Assembly: GCA_958496175.1 (NCBI GenBank)
Contig: OY292274.1
Coordinates: 35,875,482-35,939,481 of the forward strand
Length of the DNA: 64,000 bases
Source of the DNA: Sisyra terminalis
Taxonomy: Eukaryota > Arthropoda > Insecta > Neuroptera > Sisyridae
Reading direction: 5' to 3'
Part shown: in pieces, positions 23,001 through 33,560 of the stretch
Layout: the number at the start of each line of letters is the position of its first letter
How positions within the stretch are numbered: position 1 is the first letter of the stretch
Notes under the pieces: model-generated
The model's database searches: none
What the model saw: the letters and a program-made list of their open reading frames with translations, nothing else
Told to the model about the DNA's origin: nothing
Program-made: the position numbers and the translations under genes

Positions 23001-25915
23001 AATATATTAATGAAGCTGAAAGTAAATACGTTTTTAAAACGGTGCATACATAAAATCGTGTAATTATATATTTCCTCTGCCAGATGAAATTTTAATATTC
23101 GGTGTATTCCTTATAAGAAGTAGGCATGTGAAAAGATTTTTTTTGGAAAATTCCTACCCTAAAAGAGTGAATTGGAGTGATTAAGTTTCTTTGAGAAAAT
23201 GTAGAGTTAATCAACAATCGAAATTTTGAATTTACTAAGTGTAATTAATAAATAAATAATTAATTCATAATAAGTTTCTGTTTTTGTTATATAATTTTAA
23301 ATACCATAGAGGCGGTTTTTAATTTTTGTTTGTTTTTCAACAATCAAACTTTTTAAAATCTAATTTTTATGAACCAATGATTGTGAACTGGAGCAATTAT
23401 ATATTCTGCTAAAAAGCATTATGGAAGCAATTTTTTGTCATATAACAACAATTGGTTTCCAAATTGTTCTAAATACCGAAGAAGAGTTATATTTATTGAT
23501 GATAATGAAATATGACAAAAAATTGCTTCCATAATGCTTTTCTGCAGAATATATAATTGCTCCAGGTTGCAATCATCTATCTATTATTATAAAGAAGAAA
23601 GATTTGATTGTTTGTTTGCTTTAAAAAGTCTCCGAAACTACTTGGCCGATTTGAAAAATTCTTTCACTGTTGGGAAGCTACACTATTTCCGGAGAACATA
23701 GGCTATATTAAATTTTCAAAAAAAATAAGGATCCATACTAAAACTCCAATAATGTAACCCAAGGTCTGAAAAAAATTACCATAAAACATTATTTTATCGC
23801 GTGCGCTGCGAAAACTATTGGTTATAGAACAAAATAATGTGGTACGATTTTGCAGAACATATTATTATCTACAAAAAATAGAGCGACAGCATATGTCTAA
23901 CTATTACAGTTATGTCACAATAAGTGTTTTTTCATTTTAAAAAATATATATAAATGCCATCGCTATAAAAGCTCTTTTATTTATACTTTGAGATTAATTA
24001 TACGTTCATAGCGCATTCGCTTACGTATCTGACATTCTTATGCTCACAATAAAAGAGACGTGGGTTCGAATCTTACATTAGACTTTTTTTACAAAATTGT
24101 TTTTGGAAAAAGGTTTATTCGGGAATCGAAACAAAAAGATGGGATTCCAACTAATATTCAACAATCTAGACTCTTAACTTCTGTTATTTTGACGCGAGTA
24201 TTTTGATAACTTTCGACTTTTTTTAGTCATAATTTAGACCGACTTTATTGGACTTGACTATATTTTTTATTTTTGTATAGATATTGATTGATTTATGGAT
24301 TATTTGGTTCACGGTAGGTATGCCTACCGACGGTATACGCAATTGAACATACTCTTCTTAGATATTTATAAATATTTTTTGAAGTTTAATTGATGATTAC
24401 ATACAACTATTTTATTCTAAGCAACAGTTGATTAAATGTGTCTCATTAAAGTCGACAAAACAGTGTTTTTAAGTATGATTATGTTTTTCGTAAAACAAAT
24501 AAGAAGAATAAAAATTTTCACATACCACTACAAATAGCAAATCTAAAGAAAATATAATCTACACTTACGTTACGCAGACGAAGTTGCGGGGATCAGCTAG
24601 TATTGTATAAATGAATTGCTCATCAAAAAAAAATGATCTTAATTATACACTTCATATTTTTCACAAGAAAGATTCATAGTTTAGTAGGTACTCCTCTTAA
24701 AAAAAAATTCAAATATTATTTTTGTGTTTTCGTGTCATTTTTATTATAAATTCTTTTAACAATTTTCAGCAATTTGGATACGAACATTTCATTGTACTAT
24801 TGGAGGTAATAATTTTAGGTGGACTTCTTTTTTATTTCGTTATTGTTAGTGTTCTGGTCAATTTTTCAATGGGTGGACGTTACAAGTAAATATGAACATT
24901 TATGATAATTATTTGGGAAAATAATTAACAAAAATATCAAAGTCCATTTCCAGTGAACGGAACTGTCCGTCTATACTCTTTCTACTCAAGTGCCAAATTG
25001 CTGGTTTTTGGAAATTTTCGAGACAAAGATTTTGATTTCAAAAGTCTTGAATGGCAAGAGATTATTCTGCTTTTAACTTTCATTTCATTAAGCCTTGGTT
25101 TTAAAATAATATTGAAAAGTATGATACAGCTACTATATATTTCTAGTTCTTCAATTGATATAGGGGCAATTGAAATTTGTAGCATTTGTCTTAGTATATT
25201 TTCCCAGAATTTATTTAATTAAACACAAATATGAAACTGTAACGCAACAAATGCTAGAATATCTCAACTACAAAGAAATACCAGAGTCACTCCAAAATAC
25301 GATCAAAAATTTCTATGAATTTCGACTTCAAAAGCAAAAGTTTAACACCAAACATTTAATATTGTCTGAGTCACTTAAGGATGTATGTTTATTTTTATGT
25401 GTAAATTTTATGCATTTTAACACTTATACATTTTACAGGAAATATTGATGAAAAAGGTCGGCAATTTGATTTTAAACGTTCCATTATTCAAAGATGCGAA
25501 TCAAGAAACGTTATTAAAACTGGCTGCTAGTTTGGAATCTAAAATCTTCATCAAAGATGAAATTATCATGAAAGCGGGTTGCATAAGTAATGGAATGTAT
25601 TTTCTCAAAACTGGCTCCGTAGATGTTCTTTCTCGACACGGTAGAAAAATATTTCTAATTGAGGATGGAGGTTTTTTTGGTGAAATTGGTATTGTTTTCG
25701 GCACACAAATCACAACAATAATTGCGAAGGAAACGAGTGAATTATACTGGTTGTCTCAAAAGAATTTCGACCGAATAGTGCAACAGCATTCGAAATTGTA
25801 TTCCTCAATTAAGAAATCAGCATTTACGCGTCTAAAAATAATTATTCGTTCAGATAGCAAATTTTCTTCACAATATCTATTAATGGAAAAACTTAGTGAC
25901 TCAACAACAACTTAA
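20007..25915 (+). CDS. Gene A: divergent HCN/CNG-type channel, GYG-less
   Basis: Eight exons by eye: 20007-20030, 20107-20330, 20399-20614, 20689-20824, 24770-24885, 24943-25118, 25195-25382, 25439-25915. All phases agree and give 518 residues without a stop. An insect-type N-terminal block has HLCTLP and IIHPLSNFR (about residues 16-83). S1-S2 (LWLSFMIIILIYDV, YLVIAFQIMDIILYF), a weakly charged S4 (ELCKVFLICRYGYFLGR), S5, a pore reading AKLLVFGNF (256-264), S6, a C-linker and a CNBD (361-500) follow. The filter has no GYG. The CNBD keeps FGEIG (440-444) but has QITTIIA where cAMP-binding domains carry an Arg. It is a paralogue of gene B next door. Membrane location is inferred; conduction is doubtful. 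The short first exon is the least certain part. Confidence 0.8.
21615..22600. mobile_element. Long-TIR DNA element in gene A intron 4
   Basis: The left end reads TGGCTCATGTTCCTTTTAGC and the complement of the right end TGGCTCATATCCCTTTTAGT; the similarity continues for about 50 bp. The flanks GAAAGG and GAAAGA are a possible short duplication. It is 986 bp with no protein frame, so probably a non-autonomous element. The CCCTTTTAG word is shared with family M MITEs. Confidence 0.6.
22623..22920 (+). mobile_element. Helitron 5' end with tRNA-like module
   Basis: It starts TCTATATATATAAAAGAAAG and then GTCGTGTTAGTTACAC, GGCTGAACCGATTTGACTG and CCCGTTCCCGTGGGACG. This is the usual 5' region of insect non-autonomous Helitrons. 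The tRNA-like stretch at 22815-22905 follows. The 3' end is not clear, because other Helitron pieces interrupt from about 23145. Confidence 0.6.
22815..22905 (+). repeat. tRNA-like module, copy 1
   Basis: It reads TAGCACATTCGCTTACGTAT and, about 45 nt on, GTGGGTTCGAATCC, which is a perfect pol III box B, followed by a T run. Acceptor-stem pairing is poor, so I do not call a tRNA. A near-identical copy is at 24003-24085, inside another Helitron. Confidence 0.6.
23145..23575. mobile_element. Rearranged Helitron family I fold-back
   Basis: The left part matches family I in minus orientation (AATGTAGAGTTAATCAACAA). The right part is the same region in plus orientation. The result is an inverted repeat: 23388-23443 pairs with 23510-23564 (CTGGAGCAATTATATATTCT against its complement), with a 66-nt loop. 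Confidence 0.62.
23576..24600 (+). mobile_element. Helitron family II, complete-looking copy (1025 bp)
   Basis: The 5' end is TCTATCTATTATTATAAAGA, then CGATTTGAAAAATTCTTTCA and the other usual insect Helitron 5' words. The 3' end is a stem (CGCA/TGCG) followed by GGGGATCAGCTAG. Flanking bases are A on the left and T on the right, as expected for A|T insertion without duplication. It lies in gene A intron 4, in the same orientation as the gene. It has no protein and carries the second tRNA-like module. Confidence 0.78.
24003..24085 (+). repeat. tRNA-like module, copy 2
   Basis: It reads TAGCGCATTCGCTTACGTAT, then GTGGGTTCGAATCTT, which is a box B, then a T-rich stretch. It lies inside the Helitron 23576-24600. 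Confidence 0.6.
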
Positions 25916-26032
25916 TTTAATCACAAACGTGTAATTGTTAATCTAAATAGATTATGATTATAAAATAAGAATGTATTATTTTTTTAAATATCTAGTAACC
26001 ATTTCTGAAAAAGAAAATTATAACAATTGCAT

Positions 26033-26038
26033 AAATAA
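26033..26038 (+). terminator. Likely poly(A) signal of gene A
   Basis: AATAAA lies 118 nt after the gene A stop and only 20 nt before the proposed ATG of gene B. Other AATAAA-like words are weak. Confidence 0.45.
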
Positions 26039-26057
26039 ATTTATTAATTCGTAAATA

Positions 26058-29000
26058 ATGAGACGTCTTTGCTTCAAAAATTATACTACGGTAATCAATT
26101 GAAAATTAATAAAAAAATATTCAAGATTCAATTGTAATTTTTAGCCTGCAACAGAGACTACTCATTTTTGTCAACTGCCAACCAAAGAAGATGAACTTCA
26201 TGCATATATTCCCGGTAATACACGATGGGCAAGATTTAAACGCAAATGGAAAAGAATGTGCTTGGTGTCCGTTAATAATCCATGTACCAAAACGTTTTTG
26301 AAATCCAAGGCTTGCATTATTGAAGAACAACGGCGGCAACTATTTTATCATTATTACGTCATTCATCCCTTCAGTGACTTCAGGTTTAGAAACTTCGTAC
26401 TTCCTTTTTTAAAACAAGGATTATCTTCGGAAATTTATAAAAAATAAGTTTGATTTAATAATTTATTTTAGAGCTTTTTGGGAGTTATTTATGTCCGTAA
26501 TTTTATTTGTTGACATAATAGTAACAGCCATCCATATCTTTACGTTTACATATGTACAAAATTTAATGATTGTGAAACTAATCTTCAACCTGATTGGTGT
26601 AATTGATATTATATTAACATTTTTTACTGGTACTTACAATGCTCAAACTGTAAATATTTGCCTGCAAGAAAAGGAAATCATAAGGTAAAAATATGATAAT
26701 TTTATAATCTCATACAAACTATGCTTTGGTACTTCTTGATCGAAAAAAAATACGAATTATGGTTAAGTAACTGAACAAATATTTAAATATTTAGATAGAA
26801 TCAATTTAATTCGTTTTTTTAAAAAATGTTATAACTCAGGGTCGTCAGAAGGCTTCAACGACATTTTTTCTCAGAAGGATTGAAATGTGATGCTTTTAAA
26901 ATTTAAATAATCTATCATATAATTCGCAGCTCTTATTATTTCGATTAAAAAACAATTCAAGTATTTATCACGGCAAGTGTGTTGACTAGACTAAAATAAA
27001 GCTAGAAGTTGTACCTACTTTTAGAAAAACGGAAATTCATAAACTTCCCGGGAGAAATCGACATTTCTTGTTCATGAGTTTCGATGTCTATCCTCCATAC
27101 CCGAAATATTAACAAATGTGAAGTTCTGTTTCCAAAAATTCGAATACCCCTCACTTAAAGCACGCAAATTTTTCTAAATTAAATTTATGATAGCTTATTT
27201 TATAGCTTATACTTATCTAGATCATTTAACAACTGCATAGAAATTAACTATTTACTGGGAACGACTCGAAGTACATATCTCCGAAAAATGGTATTTATTT
27301 AAATGTTAGTAATGATGGATCTAGCCGATTAAGCATTTGAAAACTACACTCGTGTCTAATGAAAGGATCGAACCTTGTTTTTATTGTTTTAACCTAAGAT
27401 AGCCATACACTTCATCCCACACCCTTAACCCCTATAGTCGGAGAGTAATGGGGGTGAGAACCCATACCGTAAACTTTTTTTATCAGTTTCTATTAAGGAT
27501 ATCTTCATGAAATTGAAACTATACATAACTATCAATAATACATTTTATAAATTACTAGTAGTTGCCCGTTGCATTCGCAACTAAAGGTTTTATCTCAGTA
27601 AAATGTTTAGTATGAGATAATGTAGAGTTAATCAACAATCGAAATTTTAAATTTAATAATCCTAGTGTTGTTAATTAAAAAAACTGTATTTAAAATTATA
27701 TTAAGAAATTTTTTTTTTATATCATTTTAATAACAACATTTTAAATAACGTCATTCCACTAAATTAGTATGAAATTTTAATACTTATGTAGTACTTAAAC
27801 CAAATTGCCGATTTTAAATTTTGGTTCGTCTTTCAACAATCAAACTTTTTAAAATCTATTTTTTTATGAACCAATGGTTGTAATCTGGAGTAATTATATA
27901 TTCGGCTGAAAAGCAAAAAGGTAGCAATTTTTGCCACATATTTCACTGTCAAATCAAATATAAAATCTTCGATACTAACTCGGTAATTAGAAAAATTTGA
28001 AAACCTATAATTGTTATTGAAAATAAATAAAATATTCGAATTTACTTCCACGCTTTCCACCTATTTCCAACAATTTTGTATGTACAACGTCCAAATGTGC
28101 GAAATCGAATAGCTTTTTAGTCATGGTAACTAACATAAAGGTCATTATTTTGTTTTTGTTTTACATTGTATTTTCAAATATAAGCGTACATTTGTGTCGA
28201 TGAAATTTGGTGTTTTCTTTATACGATGCAGATATATAATAGGAAAGGGTTTTTGAAAATTTCTTCCCTTAAAAGAGTGAAAAACGGTAGCAAAGTTTGT
28301 AAGGGATAACGTTTAATAAACAATCAAAATTATCAATAATCAATCAAAGTCCGTTAAAAGCGAATATTTACAACTGGCTAACTATTTGTCGCGCTTTTAT
28401 TATAAATAATATACATTCATAAAAAATTGTACCATCGGGTGCGTAAATAATTATTTAATATGCTTGAGTAATAATATTTTGACAAACGAAAATAGTTGTT
28501 ATGAAAAAAATACAAAAATAATAACAAATTTGGTAAATATCCGGTTTGAGCAAATAGGCATGTGTGAATGCCGTGCGCTGTGTCAACTTAGCCCTATCAA
28601 CGTTTTGAATGCGTAAGTGGGGATAACAGAGCGCATGCGCATAGCTCTGCACTCACGGACGGCAAGATAGTCAATTTATATATAAGACTAGTAGTTGCCC
28701 GTTGCATTCGCAACTAAAGGTTTTATCTCAGTAAAATGTTTAGTATGAGATAATGTAGAGTTAATCAACAACCGAAATTTTAAATTTAATAATCAGTGTT
28801 GTTAATTAAAAAAACTGCATCTAAAATTATATTAAGAAATATTTTTTTATATAATTTTTATAACAACATTTTAAATAACGTAATTTCACTAAATTAGTAT
28901 GAAATTTAAATACTTATGTAGTACTTATACCAAATTGTCGATTTTAAATTTTGGTTCGTTTTTCAACAATCAAACTTTTCAAAATCTATTTTATTTTATC

Positions 29001-32000
29001 AACTAATGGTTGTGATCTAGAGTGATTATATATTCGGCTGAAATGCATTAGGTAGCAATTTTTTGCCATATATTTCACTGTCAATGCAAATATAAAATCT
29101 TCCATATAAATTTTTTTTCGGTATTTAGAACAACTTGAAAATCAATTATTGTTATTGGACAAAAATAAAATATTCGAATTTACTTCCACGCTTTTCACCT
29201 ATTTCCAATAATTTTGTATGTACAACATCCAAATGTGCGAAATCGAATAGCTTTTTAGTCATGTTAAAAAATAAAGGTCATTATTTTTTTTTCGTATTAC
29301 ATTGTATTTTCAAATATAAGTGCACATTTGTGTCGATGAAATTTGGAAAGTGTTTTCCTTATACGATGCAAATATATAATAAGAAAGGGGTTTTGAAAAT
29401 TTCTCCCCTAAAAGAGTGAAAAACGGTAGCAAAGTTTGTAAGGGATAACGTTTAATAAACAATCGAAATTTCAAATTTAATAATCAATCCAAGCCCGTTA
29501 AAAGCGAATATTTACAACTGGCTAACTATTTGTCGCGCTTTTATTACAAATAATATATATTCATAAAAAATTGTACCATCAGGTGCGTAAATAATTATTT
29601 AATATGCTTGAGTAATAATATTTTGACAAACGAAAATAGTTGTTATGAAAAAAATACAAAAATAATAACAAATTTGGTAAATATCCGGTTTGAGCAAATA
29701 GGCATGTGTGAATGCCGTGCGCTGTGTCAACTTAACCCTACCAACGTTTTGAATGCGAAAGTGGGGATAACAGAGCGCATGCGCATAGCTCTGAACGCAC
29801 GGACGGCAAGATAGTCAATTTATATATAAGACTAGTAGTTGCCCGTTGCATTCGCAACTAAAGGTTTTATCTCAGTAAAATGTTTAGTATGAGATAATGT
29901 AGAGTTAATCAACAACCGAAATTTTAAATTTAATAATCAGTGTTGTTAATTAAAAAAACTGCATCTAAAATTATATTAAGAAATATTTTTTTATATAATT
30001 TTTATAACAACATTTTAAATAACGTAATTTCACTAAATTAGTATGAAATTTAAATACTTATGTAGTACTTATACCAAATTGTCGATTTTAAATTTTGGTT
30101 CGTTTTTCAACAATCAAACTTTTCAAAATCTATTTTATTTTATCAACTAATGGTTGTGATCTAGAGTGATTATATATTCGGCTGAAATGCATTAGGTAGC
30201 AATTTTTTGCCATATATTTCACTGTCAATGCAAATATAAAATCTTCCATATAAATTTTTTTTCGGTATTTAGAACAACTTGAAAATCAATTATTGTTATT
30301 GGACAAAAATAAAATATTCGAATTTACTTCCACGCTTTTCACCTATTTCCAATAATTTTGTATGTACAACATCCAAATGTGCGAAATCGAATAGCTTTTT
30401 AGTCATGTTAAAAAATAAAGGTCATTATTTTTTTTTCGTATTACATTGTATTTTCAAATATAAGTGCACATTTGTGTCGATGAAATTTGGAAAGTGTTTT
30501 CCTTATACGATGCAAATATATAATAAGAAAGGGGTTTTGAAAATTTCTCCCCTAAAAGAGTGAAAAACGGTAGCAAAGTTTGTAAGGGATAACGTTTAAT
30601 AAACAATCGAAATTTCAAATTTAATAATCAATCCAAGCCCGTTAAAAGCGAATATTTACAACTGGCTAACTATTTGTCGCGCTTTTATTACAAATAATAT
30701 ATATTCATAAAAAATTGTACCATCAGGTGCGTAAATAATTATTTAATGTGCTTGAGTAATAATATTTTGACAAACGTATATAGTTGTTATGAAAAAAATA
30801 CAAAAATAGTAACAAATTTGGTAAATAGCTGGTTTGAGTAAATAGGCATGTTTGAATGCCGTGCGCTGTGTCAACTTAACCCTACCAACGTTTTGAATGC
30901 GAAAGTGGGGATAACAGAGCGCATGCGCATAGCTCTGAACGCACGGACGGCAAGATAGTCAATTTATATATAAGATTATAATATATATTTTTTTAAATTT
31001 TTGCGTTATTAGAAACTTTAAAAAACGAGAAGTGTATTTTTAGGGTGTTTTTTTACTCCCCCTTAAAATGGCACCTACCAAAAAATATATCTTATATGAT
31101 AAGTTAACTATCACATGTTAATGCTACAAAATGGTCGAATTGGTGGACCATAGTTCAAAAAATAATAATAAAAGTTCGTGATCATATTAAATAATGCCTT
31201 AAGTTAATTTAATTACCTATACATAATAAAAAATAATTACCAATAGCCTTATTTTATTGAACATTTAATCATCGTCACTGATTTTTCTACATTAGTTATT
31301 ATATCAATCGCATCTAACATGGAGATCAATATTTCAGCGGCTTTATAACTTTTGATTTCTAATGAACGTGTGCTAAATACTAAATAACAGTCGCTCCATA
31401 AGCGCAATAGTCCATTATTCTGTTCCCATTTACCCAATCTCAAACATATCTTCGAATTTCTTCATAAGTGTTCGAATTCGGTTCATGCTCTCGTGTAGTT
31501 GGGTAATTCTTTACATAGATATAGTAGAAGTTACCAGTTTGAGCACATGCGCAGTTGAAGTTGTTTCTAGAACGTTTCTTGTTTATCGTTCATTGATTCC
31601 ATTACAAAATTCGTAACACTATTTATATCTTCCCTCTCATAGTGCATTGCAGCTTCTATACTCTCACCGTAGTAAATCTAGGGCTGGTTGATTGCTTTTG
31701 ATACTTTTTCATTATAGCTAGACACAAACGATAGAATTTGTTGGCAAATTTAAGACACATTTTTAAGTTCACAAATATTTCTTTATTTAACCATAATTCG
31801 GTTTTATACAATTTTAGGCGTTTAGATCGAGAGACTTTAAAATACTAGCCCAAAATGTTTTTTCATTAATGGAATATAAAGTGCTTGCACCCAATTAGAG
31901 CAATCATATTTTGTTTTTCGAATATTCCTACTTCTAAGTTTTCAAGCTTTATTTGGGTTGAGGATTTTCTTTTTGTTTTCAAAGCGTAGCTTAAAGCAAA

Positions 32001-33466
32001 TTTCAATCACTAAAACAGCAAAATGCATCGAAATTAAAATGATGCTCCGTGTTTACCGTAAATGTGTTTTTTGAAAATAAATTTCTAATTTACTTATATT
32101 TATTGATTTGTAAAGTCTTCAGTTGACCCTGTTCACACATATTTGTTCAACTGTCTATGCTTTTTGCTACATATGCAGGTAAAAGAAAAAGGTAAAAGAA
32201 AAGATCTTAATGTATTTTTTTTTTGTTTTAGAAATTATTTGAAAGGATATTTTATCATGGATCTTATCGGTTCATTTCCTTTATACGTCCTAATCTACCG
32301 ATATTTTCACCATATTAAAACGTACCTAGCTCTAAGTTGCTTAAAAATTTTTCGTTTCCCTTCTTTGTTAAAATATATAATGAGAACCGGAGCAGTAAAT
32401 CAACTCAATATCTAAAGCAACTGTTATTTATTAAGACTAAAAAAAATTAATTTTCAGTCCTTGGAACTTGAATGTTCTACCAGATTCAAGTGTTTGTATT
32501 TTACAATAATTGGGACAGTAATACTAATATGGGCTTCATCTATAAAAGTATTTTTTTTCTTATATTTAAAGCAACAACCTTCTGTGTAAGATTTATCTAT
32601 TGAATATGGGTTTAATTTCTCAAATTTACGTATTTTTATATATCTAGTGATATAGTAATTGAGAGTGACAAAAATTCCTATAAAATTTATATTATCAGTT
32701 TATATCAAACTACTTATCAATTAATGCTGTGTGGGTATGGATTGTTTAAAAATTTTGCTCCAATCGAAATGGCATTCACAATGGTTCTTTTAACGGGAGG
32801 TTTGGTAATCAAGGTTTATATGACTGGTAATTAAACGAACTTAAAATAATCCAATAGATCCAAATTTTTTTAATTTTGCAGCTCTTATTTTGGTAATGAC
32901 TAAAAATACCAACTCTTCAACAGCAAAATACATTCAAATGCTTCAACAACTTCATGCCTACATTAGATACAAAGAATTACCAGATGCCATGAAACGTAGA
33001 ATTATAACATATTATGATTTTAGATTTCAAAAACGATTTTACAAAGAAAAAGAAATACTCACTATTATATCAACCCAACTTAAACAAGTAGGCAAATTTT
33101 CAATGTATTTTATCTAAAGGCAAAGAATATTTTTCTATTCCCTGATAAAAAAATACTTCACCTATTTGTTCGAGGTAATTTAAAACACAATAAGGGCTGT
33201 TTCTCATCTAGCTAACCAGAATTCTTCATAAAATTTCAACTAATTTCAATATGCCTCCTATAGTCGGAGAGCCAGTAAAATACAAGTTTCATGAAGTGTT
33301 TGATGCATCTTTAAATGACACCCGGTACTGCGCATAATAGAAAGGCGTAGTAAAATATAAGCAAAAAAAGTGTTTGATTCACAGGCTAACAAACGTTAAT
33401 CGAAAGTTTAGGTAATTTTAAATTAGAATTCAAGATGGCAAACACTTTTGAGGGGGTTTACATGTA

Positions 33467-33560
<94 letters not shown>

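Noticed and set aside
22815..24085. Two genuine tRNA genes
   Set aside because: Box B is perfect, but the acceptor and anticodon stems do not pair properly and both copies sit in Helitrons.
27555..30975. CRISPR-like or satellite array
   Set aside because: The 1.14 kb repeats have Helitron ends and only three units; they are neither a CRISPR array nor a classical satellite.
31249..31443. 64-codon minus frame starting [18 protein letters not shown]
   Set aside because: The composition is protein-like, but the reading upstream is broken by stops and I recognise no family. It lies in the gene B intron. Left as an unassigned fragment.
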